Origin: Hysterium pulicare CBS 123377
Lineage: Eukaryota; Ascomycota; Dothideomycetes; Hysteriales; Hysteriaceae
Assembly: GCA_000467715.1 (NCBI GenBank)
Contig: AJFK01000509.1
Location: 62,001 to 126,000, forward strand
Direction: 5' to 3'
Length of the DNA: 64,000 bases
The position numbers and the translations under genes were made by a program. Every line of letters starts with the position of its first letter. Position 1 is the stretch's first letter. Shown here in pieces: positions 55,343-64,000 of this stretch. The notes below the pieces were generated by a model. That model ran no database searches. It saw only the letters and a program-made list of their open reading frames with translations, and was not told the DNA's origin.

Positions 55343-57727
55343 TCATGAACGGGATTCCGGATGTTGCTCAGGATGTTGCTCGGGATGTTGCTCAGGATGT
55401 TGCTCGGGATGTTGCTCAGGATGTTGCTCAGGATACTCCTCGGGGTGTGGTTGCAAATGTTGGTCAGGATACTCCTCAGCGTGTGGTTGCAAATGCTGCT
55501 CAGGATGGATCTCCGAAAGCGGCGCTAGAGTAGAGAGAGTATTCTCCTCCGAAGGTGGTTCGTAAATCTCGCCATGCCCCAATGCCCACGTTTCCAGCTG
55601 CTCGGTCGTTGGGTCCGAAATTGCATCCGAGACGGCGGTGAGGGCGCCGCTCGGAATGGTGCTATTTCCGCTAGGACCGCGACTGTGGACGGGATCAAAA
55701 TGTTGGCCTTGCACTTGGAACATGCCGTCATCGCCTGGCAATTCGTGCACGTTGGCGAGCATCGGTGAGGTTGGGGTCTTTCGCCCTGTTGCACCACGGG
55801 AGCCGGATGAGTTCCTTGTTGTTCGTCTCTTATGACGGTCATCGAAGTACTCAGCCATTTGGCTATTCATGCTTCGTGGGGTTGAGGCCATGCCTGAATC
55901 GGAGGGTGGAGATTCCAGCTCTACGACCTCAGGCGGGCTCTCCAGTTCTGAAGGTGGTATCTCGTGGATCGGTGGGAATGGGACGTGGTCCTTTTGGTCC
56001 CGACCGCCGTAGTATCCCGTCATGGAGGCGCCGGGTGAGCTGGGAGGATTCGAGTCGAGTTCGCTTGCGCGTCGTTTTCTGCTAACCTCGTCGCCTGCTA
56101 GAGTAGTGTCATAGTCGCTAGACTCAATATTTCCCTCTTTGGCCTTTTTATCTCGGCCACGCCATCTCCAGAAGCAGAAGCCGCCTAGAACAAGGAGCAG
56201 AGCAACTATACCAATAGCTATGCCAACAATTGCAGCTGGCGAGAGACCTGACCCTCCGTGCCCTGGGTGTTGTGTTGTGGCTGGAGGTGGCGGTTCCACG
56301 TAGTTCGCTGAGTGTATCGTCACGATATGAGGTGCTGGCATTGGATCTGAGAAGTTCGCCGGGGCTACCATGAAATTATTGTGTTCGTAATCGACCACAA
56401 TGTAGGCCTCCTGGAGAAATGCACGGCCGAGGACATATTCACCAGAGGACGAGCGTCTGATTGGGAAGTATTTGGTGGCATTTGTGTAGATAGGAAATGA
56501 TGCCTCTAAGTCAAAAGCTGAGTATGGAAGGACTATAGATGTGAAGTTGTTGCTAGGATTTTCACTGCTTCCAATCTTGAACGATACTGTAGCGTTCTGG
56601 TCTATATTTTTCGAGTGTGAAGTAGCATTGACGATGTATAGTGCAGTGGACTTGTCGTAGGTTAACTGGAACACATCGGCGAATTGGTCGCATATCGCCT
56701 GAGGTAGCCATAGGTAGGGCAGAGTGGAGTCAATGACGGCAGAAAACCCGCCCGTGGGCTGGGTTAGGGAAACCACGTTCGACTGGTCATTGGGTGTAAC
56801 TTCGATTGATTGAACACCGACAACGAGTGAATTATTGGTGGTAGGCATATCTATCGTAACGCCATGGGTATTAAATCGGGATTGATCGTAACCTCCTAAG
56901 ACTAAGCTTGCTAGAACACCTTTGCTGTTGTTACCTAGAAATCATTAGCAACCGCAATAATGACTTGAAATGACCATTGCATATTAATCCCTTGATCGAT
57001 GCTAACACATATTCATCGACAAGAGGCGCGGTCTAGAAACTGTACATGAGACAATGAAGTAGTACATATGGACATCAAGCCAAGCAAATGCAATAGACAG
57101 TAACTCACGATAATAGGCGCCTGCCGTGTAACCATACGACAAGCTTGGTATTTGATTTGAAGCGTTGTAATCGGCAAGAAAGGTGTTTTTGGGTCCCCCT
57201 CCATAATCCACTGGCCGGACCGCTAAACCAAAAGAACCCATGAAGAAGTCCTTGGTATTGATCTCGGCGACCAGTTGCTGGGGTAGCTGAAGAGAGTTTT
57301 TTGAGTCGGGTCCTAGACCAACGGTGTCAAAGCCGTAGGAGCCATTTGGATTCGAGTCCGGGGTTAGATCCGGGAAAAAGGGTAGGGACGGCAAGTTGTA
57401 GAGGCCGGCTTCCTGCCAGCTTGTGGATGAAGAGGCTTCAAATCCAAGATCTTGTCTTGACTGGAATGGCAGAACTCCACGATTAACGGCGCACTTTGTC
57501 TGGTCTGGATATGTACACCAATTGGCTTGCAGAGGGACCAGAATTACAGACCCAGAGGTGGAGATGAGGATCTTGAAGTTTTGTCCAGTAATAGATTGGC
57601 CATCGGAGCCAACATTGATAACGAACGTCGACCAGGAGCCATCGTTGCCGTCAAAGTCTCCACTAGGAGCAAATGAGTAGGGTAACAAGAGAGTGGTCGT
57701 GTTCTGGGTTGAGTTTTGGAGGGACAT
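55343..57727 (-). CDS. Membrane-anchored pepsin-like protein, probably catalytically dead
   Basis: Two exons (57727-57109, 56934-55343) give 736 residues. The first 420 residues have the A1 aspartic protease fold: FDGNDGSWSTFVINVGSDGQ, then ILISTSGSVILVP where active enzymes have DTGS, NPNGSYGFDTVGLGPDSKNS, the NNSKGVLASLVLGGYDQSRF block (created across the intron), and the second site AVIDSTLPYLWLP. The first catalytic Asp is replaced by Ser, so proteolysis is unlikely; this subgroup is widespread in ascomycetes. One membrane span (AAIVGIAIGIVALLLVLGGF) follows, with a WRWRGRDKK stop-transfer and about 270 Ser/Pro-rich cytoplasmic residues that end in EQHP repeats. No signal peptide is visible before MSLQNSTQ, so a 5' exon may be missing. 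A sensor or adhesion role is inference. Confidence 0.82.
55359..55502. repeat. Coding minisatellite (12-bp and 36-bp tandem units)
   Basis: Plus-strand GGATGTTGCTCA/G repeats six times in register at 55359-55430, then two 36-bp units at 55431-55502 beginning GGATACTCCTC. In the minus-strand gene they encode EQHP repeats and EEYP-QHLQPH repeats. All lengths are multiples of three, so copy number can change without frame loss. Confidence 0.9.
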
Positions 57728-59290
57728 GGTGGAGGAGAAGCATGGCGGATTTGGAGGGAAAAAGAGAGAGCATGCAAGCAGGAGTTAAGGCCTGCGGTCA
57801 CATAGCTGGAGACGGAAGCATAGCCTAGCTTTGGGGGCAGGATGATAGCTCAAGAAAATGCGGCTGGAATGCTAGAACAGATGAATAAAAGGAATGCTAT
57901 AAAGCACGTAAGCTAGCATATCACATGTGGAAGAGGCAGCGGGAGCTGTAGGCTGAGCAGCTATCTAATTCTGGACTGTGTGTCGAGCCACAAGTTTGCC
58001 CCGCCCGCATCCCCGAAGGGTGGGGTTTGGAGCTCATAGGCACGATGTGCAGGTTGTGGGAGGCACAAGCCATATCACCTGCGGCTGGTCTCTGCCGTGA
58101 GTGGATTGCGATGGGCTGCCGCGTTGGAGGCACAGCGATGGCGAGGTGGGGATGCATATGTGGTGTGGAGAGGAATATCGCTCAGTAGTGGCGGGCACAT
58201 GTCGTGAACTCAGGTGCGCCGGACATGGCTTAGCCTGGTTTGCTGGTCTAGCTCATTGGCGGCAAGAGTCAGGGATCGTTCCGTCCCGATGGTGAGGCCT
58301 TGCCAAGCCCCGTGTGTTCTCTCGCCGCTCGGCAAACCGACCTCTTACACATCATCGGGCAGCATCAACGTGTGAATCTGATCCAACCATCAGCCCCCAA
58401 TATCTCTGTGGCCCCCAAAGAAACACGGGCAGCCATAATAAGCCCGGAGCTGCATCCATCCTCCACGTCAACACCTTCGTAACAATGCACCCAGCTAGCG
58501 TTCTCGGGTTGCTGCATCAACTCGACTTCGCAGCCAAGCAGCCTTCTCCAACTCACCTCGGATGCCTTCGTCCCCCACGTCCATAGTGCTGCTCGGGATG
58601 CTCGTTCTTCTGGGTTCGTCACGTCAGCTAAACACCCCCGCTAGCCTTCTCAACGTCTGGCGGGGTCATGGGCAACGCCCCTGCCAATCTCCCTACCAGG
58701 TCTAGTGAGGCTGTATGTCTGCCCTCATCGAGCTCTGGGCCTATTCATCAATGCCATCGAGAACCAATTCGCCTTGTGTAAGCTACATGCTCCTCCCTGC
58801 CGGACCTCCGCTTTGGCGCCCATTCCCGAGGATGGGACGGTATCATCGTCCTCATGGCTGAAGCCTTTGCCAAAGGCGGCCAGGTTCCGCTCAAGGCAAC
58901 TCAATTGGTCACTGCTTTTTGCACCTCTTCCAACTCTTCCAGCTCTTCCAGCTCTTGGAGCCTTGTCATGCCTTTCATTGCTCTTATACCCTGCGCTTTG
59001 CTCTTCGTTGTTTAGGTTTGGAGACCCAATTCATCTCTCCAGCCTTGTGTAAGTTAACTGTCTCTTTTAATCGTGTGTAGCCTTGTGTCAATCCCCCTGG
59101 CCTTGAGTGTCAAGCCTCGATCTCTGTTTACTCTCTGTGTCACCCAGGGCGTAATTCCTGTACAACTGTCGAACCAATTCATAAGTGTCCATATCGATTG
59201 CACAATTTCCTCCATGCGCCTCATCACGTGTTTCAGACTAACCCAGCTCATCTTCAGTCTTCGGCCCCCTCGGCGACTCGTTAAGCCGAC
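57728..59290. other. Divergent intergenic region
   Basis: 1.56 kb between the pepsin-like gene and the micro-exon gene. It is fairly GC-rich with several short ORFs, none convincing. The stretch 59180-59280 has pyrimidine-rich parts that may be leader sequence. Confidence 0.5.
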
Positions 59291-62200
59291 ATGGGCATTC
59301 TTTCGTTCCCGATGCTTTGTATTCTGACAATTCTCGCCTTTCTCGGCGGAGTGACGGGCAACAACGTTTCCATAGGAACCCTACAGCCTTCTACCTCATC
59401 GTCCTGGATACCGACATCAGCACCCCCTCCAACTTGTGCAGCACAAACAATCACTCTAGAGCACACAGTCACATGTACCGAAACACAAACCTCGACATGC
59501 ACTGAATATCGTACGAAAACGTCCACGTGTACTGAATATAAGACGAAAACGACAACATGTACCGAGTATTTCTGGAATACAACCACCGTCTACGCAACTC
59601 TGACCGATTATCGGACGAGCATCTTCACTACGGTTTCTACTGATCTAGAATTCAGTACTAAATACGAGACTGTTCCAACTATCATTTACTCGGTATGTCG
59701 CCTCACCTGAGCTCCTTTATCAGGATCTCGATGCTGACATCTCAGACCGATTACTTAACCAGCATTTTGACTACTGTTTCCACAGACCTGGAATATAGTA
59801 CAAAATATGAGACTGTTCCAACCGTTATTTATTCGGTAAGTCGCTCTATCCATGCTCTTTGCTAAAGGCATGAATGCTGATATCTCAGACCGATTATGTG
59901 ACAAGCGTTTTGACCACTGTTTCCACGGATCTAGAATATAGCTATATCTACTCCACTGAGGTAAGCTATATCTATTTCTAAGCATTTGCAAATCGGTTAT
60001 ATATTTCATGGGCCTAAGAAGCTGTGCATGCCCGCTCTTAGCAAGTTGAGCGTCGTATGTCGAGCTTATCCGAGCTCTGGAATAACACTTGAAGGGCCAA
60101 CTCCGCATTGAGGGCATCACTTATATCATGCCTTTCTCGTCCAAGATTTGGACTAGGAGACAATAGGCTTATACCTAGAGTCATGAAATACTCTACATAC
60201 GGTGCTTTCATTCTGTCTTACCCATGCTAACTTCTCTAGACCGACATTAAAGTATGTTCCAGGCCTCCGATTATGGTCTCAAGGCCCCTCACCATCTAAC
60301 TCGACCTCTAGACGGATTTCAAAACGGTACCATCATACATCTACTCGACCGAGGTATGCGTCAACCACAATACCCTCTCTATTTTAAATTTACATGCTAA
60401 CTTTCTAAGACTGATATTGAAGTATGTCCCAAATCCTTCAACTATGAAACTACGCCCTCTAACCTAATATTCAGACCGATTTCAAGACGGTACCCTCATA
60501 TATTTACTCGACTGAGGTATGCGTCATTTACACCACCTAACATGGCTCTTCTTTAAGCAAGCTAACTTTTATAGACTGATATTGAAGTATGCATCAGACC
60601 TCATAACTACAGAAATCGCTTCCCTAACTCAGTTCTTAGACGGATTTCGTGACGGTGCCATCATATGTTTATTCGACTGAGGTACGTATTGATTACAGAA
60701 CTTACTATGCTAAGTTTCTACACATGCTGACTCTTCTCAGACTGATATTGAAGTATGTTCATCCTTGAAACCACGATGTTTTCTCAACTAATGTACTCTT
60801 GAGACGGACTTCGTGACAGTGTCCTCCTATATCTATTCTACCGAGGTTTGAGTCTCTTATCCTCATGCATGATAGTAATTGGCTAAGAACACGACATAGA
60901 TTGATACTGTTCCAACGTACATTTATTCGACAGAGGTATTTGTTGACACTCATTTCGGGAATTTCCGCTGTGCTAATATGTCTTCAAGACGGACTTCGTG
61001 ACTGTTTCATCCTATGTGTATTCCACCGAGGTACGGATCCCCGACTTTCGATATAGAAGATGAAGCTCAGTTTTAACCACAGATCGATACGGTCCCCACG
61101 TACATTTACTCCACAGAGGTATTTGTTATAACCCGTTTCGAAGTTCTAACCGTACTAAAATGTATCCAAGACCGACTTCGTGACTGTCCCATCATATGTA
61201 TTTTCTACCGAGGTACGGGGCTCCTCCATTCGCTGCGGAATTTTAAACTCACTTGTAGCCACAGATCGATACGGTCCCAACGTATATATATTCCACAGAG
61301 GTAGTTTTTAGCTCAATTCGGAATTCTGACCTTGCTAATTTACCTTTAGACGGATTTTGTGACCGTCCCATCATACGTCTATTCTACGGAGGTAAGCGTT
61401 ATGTACTGTCTTACAACCAATGAGAATGAATGTGAGCTAACTTATTGCCACAGATCGATTATTCCACAGAGGTACTCCTTCAATCAAATTGCGTTCTGAG
61501 TCCCTACTAATGTGTCACGAAGACGGATTATGTGACGGTGCCGTCGTACATTTACTCTACCGAGGTATTTCACCTACTTAAAGTTGCCAAACCAATGCGA
61601 AGGCTGATTCGGTATATAGATTGATACTGTTCCAACGTATATTTACTCAACAGAGGTAAAGAAACCCACTATCCTTGTAATTGCCACGCTAAAACGTCTT
61701 CAGATTAATACTGTTCCTACATATATCACGGAGGTCAGTTATTCTCATAGAATAGTGTCACGACGATCATGACTCATCAACGTCTTGCCTACCAATTCCA
61801 CCAAATTCATCCATATAACATATAAGTTTGGGTTCGGATGCAAAGACTAATTTACATTGCAGACTATCCCCACGACCATTGAAGAAACTATCACCACAGC
61901 TTTATCGTTCTTTTACACCACGACATCGATTAGCGTGACAACTTATTCGACGACACTGACGCAAATCATAATCTACACGACAACGGCTTCAGGAAGTATC
62001 GTGACCGTCGTTTCGACAAGCTTTGTGCCAACCGTAATAACGTCGACTTTGACGCAAACGCTCACGATAGCAACGCCGAGTCCCAGCCCATTTACTATCG
62101 AGACACCAGGACCTACCTCTGTTCTTACGATCGAAACTCCAGGCCCTACCTCGATCGAAACGGTCGAAACACCTGGCCCAACTTCCTTTATTACGATAAC

Positions 62201-64000
62201 TAGCATTTCTGTGACAACTCTCACGCTTTCCGCTTCAACGATTACGACGACTCAAACGGTAACGGAATCTGGATCGACTCGCACGATTATCAGTACTTCA
62301 GTCGTTCCTCCGACTACGATAGTATCAACGCTGACCTCCCTGATCACGACGCCCGGACCAACTTCCTTCATCACTCTTACGAGCACTTTTGTAACGACTT
62401 TAACGCTATCGGGTTCGACAGTCACGACTACTCAAACTATAACTGAATCTGGATCGACCCGCACGGTCATTTCTACTTCAGTCGCCCCTCCAACCACGAT
62501 ATTGTCTACTCTGACTTCCGTCGTTACGACCCCGGGCCCCATTTCTATCCAAACCGTCCCGGGCCCGACTTCCTTCATTACCCTTACTAGCACTTTTGTC
62601 ACAACTTTAACTCTATCCGCATCCACGATCACCACGACTCAAACTCTGACTGAATCTGGATCGACTCGCACGGTTATTTCCACTTCAGTCGTTCCTCCAA
62701 GCACTATCACATCTACTCTGATTTCACTAATTACGACCCCTGGCCCCACTTCCATTCAGACTGTCCCCGGCCCGACGTCCTTCGTAACAGTTTTGAGTAC
62801 TTTTGTAACAACACTAATTGTACCTCCGTCCACGATCACGACTGTACAGACTATTACGCAGTCGGGCTCAACGCAAACAATCACTACGACTTCAGTTGTC
62901 CCGCCGATTACAATTACATCGTCTTTCACCTCCCTAGTGATTATTCCTGGGCCAACAAGCATATTTACTAGCCCTGTCACACTTCCAGGGTCTACTAGGA
63001 CTATCATTCAGACAACCGTGACCACATTTTTTGTAACTCAAACTCTACCCCCGCAGACGATACCCGTCACATCGACAGTAACCGAAGGGGGCTCAACTCA
63101 AACGATCACTACGATTTCGATAGTCTCAGCGACCACGATCGTGTCCATATCGGTGTCGACTTTGACGATTACTTCTCTTTCCGTTGAAACGCTTCCAGTC
63201 ACGCAGGTCATCACTCAACTCTTACCTACTACGATTGTCTCTGTTGAGACGGTCGCTCCTAGTGGACCTGGCTCTTCTGGCTCTTCTGGAGTCGGCTCTA
63301 TTGGAACTCAGGGCTCTACTGGAGTCGGCTCTATTGGAACTCAGGGCTCTACTGGAATTGGCTCGACTGGAATTGGCTCGACTGGAATTGGCTCGACTGG
63401 ACCTAGCACTACTGGACCCAGCTCTTCTGGAATCGCCTCCTCTATATCATGTTCAAGTGCCTGCCATGTTGATGTGACTGCTACTGAGGTTGCCTATCCC
63501 GGCAGTGTCTCAGTGATCACTGTTTCTGTTCCAATCACGAAAGTAATTGTTACGGTATCGTCGCTCCCTGGTGGTGGCTTCGCTACAATTGGCTCAGCGA
63601 CTACCACTCAGCCGTTACCCAGCCAAACGTCTTTCTTAACATGGGTCTTTGATTCAGTGACCATGTAAGTTTACTACAAAATCAGGCTTTGCAGATAGGT
63701 TGACATTCCACAGGACATGGCCGACTACCTATATCGCATACGAGCAATTCAGTCACATCACCGTCCGGCCCGTAGCCACTGGATGTGATACATCAACCGG
63801 AACGCTACGTCTACCAGCCACAACCGACCCATCATCTTTCGTCTTTCCGACAGCGAGCGTCACTGAGCCAGGGTCGCCCCCGACGGCTCTCATCAGTTAT
63901 CTCAACGGTTTATCCACAGTGATCGAACAGCTTGGCGGCCCAATTGGGTCATCCTGCGATCCCATTATTCGGGGGACCCACACTGCAAGTACCAGTACCC
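59291..64000 (+). CDS. Secreted Ser/Thr-rich wall or adhesin-like protein with micro-exon array (3' end beyond window)
   Basis: At least 23 exons, about 1076 residues in view, no stop before the right edge. Exon 1 (59291-59692) encodes a signal peptide (MGILSFPMLCILTILAFLGG), then three TCTEYKTKT-type repeats with one Cys each. Exon 2 (59746-59835) and exon 3 (59889-59960) carry a 30- and a 24-residue TDYxTSxLTTVSTDLEY unit. Eighteen micro-exons follow (60240-61733, separate entry). Exon 22 (61863-63664) encodes about 600 residues of Thr/Ser/Val repeats with ESGSTRTxISTS and PGPTSF motifs, then Gly-Ser-Thr repeats. Exon 23 starts at 63714 after a phase-2 intron; all earlier introns are phase 0. 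The composition suggests a heavily O-mannosylated extracellular stalk. Family not recognised; adhesin or wall protein is inference from composition. Confidence 0.82.
59485..59575 (+). repeat. 30-bp coding repeats in exon 1
   Basis: Three units encoding TSTCTEYRTK, TSTCTEYKTK and TTTCTEY. Each has one Cys, which could allow cross-linking; this is inference. Confidence 0.75.
59961..60239 (+). other. Long intron before the micro-exon array
   Basis: At 279 nt this intron is about five times longer than its neighbours. It ends TGCTAACTTCTCTAG, so the acceptor is good. No extra exon with the TD... pattern was found in it by eye; it may hold decayed units. Confidence 0.5.
60240..61733 (+). repeat. 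Tandem micro-exon array (18 exons of 12-42 nt)
   Basis: Exons, all flanked by AG and GT and all in phase 0: 60240-60251, 60312-60353, 60410-60421, 60475-60516, 60575-60586, 60640-60681, 60741-60752, 60804-60845, 60900-60935, 60989-61030, 61083-61118, 61171-61212, 61265-61300, 61350-61391, 61454-61471, 61523-61564, 61620-61655, 61704-61733. They alternate between a short type (TDIK/TDIE, 12 nt, four copies; IDTVPTYIYSTE, 36 nt, four copies; IDYSTE, 18 nt; INTVPTYITE, 30 nt) and a 42-nt type (TDFVTVPSYVYSTE and variants, eight copies). Introns inside the array are 48-62 nt, and many have a TGCTAAC/TGCTGAC/ACTAAT branch-like site before the acceptor. The 12-nt exons are the least certain, as skipping them would also keep frame. 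Confidence 0.85.
62160..63240 (+). repeat. Coding Ser/Thr repeats in exon 22
   Basis: Four clear and about two weak copies of a unit of roughly 180-210 bp. Each unit encodes PGPTSFIT, FVTTLTLSAST, TTTQT, ESGSTRT and ISTSVVPP in order. Copies drift toward the 3' end (QSGSTQT, GGSTQT). Confidence 0.85.
63283..63420 (+). repeat. Gly-Ser-Thr coding microrepeats
   Basis: Two 33-bp units encoding GVGSIGTQGST are followed by three 15-bp units encoding GIGST (GGCTCGACTGGAATT). All units are multiples of three. Confidence 0.85.

Noticed and set aside
60240-61733. CRISPR-like regular spacing of short repeats
   Set aside because: Repeats are 12-42 nt exons with variable length and intron splice signals, in a eukaryotic gene; no palindromic direct repeat or cas gene.
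61973-63007. Minus-strand ORFs of 67-83 codons rich in Val and Gly
   Set aside because: They are the antisense of the repetitive Thr/Ser exon 22; the repeats create long open antisense frames with no independent motif.
63184-63477. Plus-strand Leu/Ala-rich ORF of 97 codons
   Set aside because: A shifted frame of the Gly-Ser-Thr microrepeats inside exon 22.

Overview
The window looks like nuclear DNA of a filamentous ascomycete (Pezizomycotina, perhaps a leotiomycete). Genes carry short (about 48-60 bp) GT-AG introns with CTAAC/CTGAC-type branch sites. The gene set includes a HET-domain protein, a bZIP/DUF3425 regulator, a CHS7-type chitin synthase chaperone and fungal-only orphans. All protein assignments come from reading translated sequence and remembered family motifs; no search was run.

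Layout. 0-10.5 kb: 3' end of translin, GPI11/PIG-F, a fungal multi-pass membrane glycoprotein (minus), a HET-domain gene with a disturbed frame, and a phenol-hydroxylase-type FAD monooxygenase. 10.5-17 kb: no normal gene; a degenerate tRNA-Glu-like sequence and a set of strongly diverged repeat units sharing a promoter-like block (CACGTG, TATATAAA, pyrimidine-rich leader) and faint protein-level similarity. 17-27.4 kb: HSL-type alpha/beta hydrolase divergent from a bZIP factor, dihydroxyacetone kinase, CHS7-like chaperone, and an orphan ORF. 27.9-35.3 kb: a minus-strand cluster of three intact single-exon paralogs with a gluzincin-like signature (HE[IV]AHAF, then E[IM]GxSWE), plus relics of further copies. 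35.3-41.2 kb: gene-poor. 41.2-46 kb: a seven-exon fungal 'magnesium chelatase'-annotated protein, NAD kinase and a BTB protein, followed by an AT-rich stretch with a BTB relic. 47.5-57.7 kb: a microbial-type PARG/DUF2263 protein, a Cwf23-like DnaJ/RRM splicing protein divergent from porphobilinogen deaminase, an MDR oxidoreductase, and a membrane-anchored pepsin-like protein lacking the first catalytic Asp.

Most striking region: 59.3-64 kb holds a secreted, Ser/Thr-rich wall or adhesin-like protein whose middle is encoded by 18 consecutive micro-exons (12, 18, 30, 36 or 42 nt) separated by about 50-60 nt introns. All are in phase 0 and every exon length is a multiple of six, so any subset of exons could be included without losing frame. 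The array grew by tandem duplication of a two-exon, two-intron unit. It is my best candidate for an undescribed system: a micro-exon cassette that could diversify a cell-surface protein by splicing or by copy-number change.

The housekeeping genes are scattered and do not form one pathway or a recognisable secondary-metabolite cluster.
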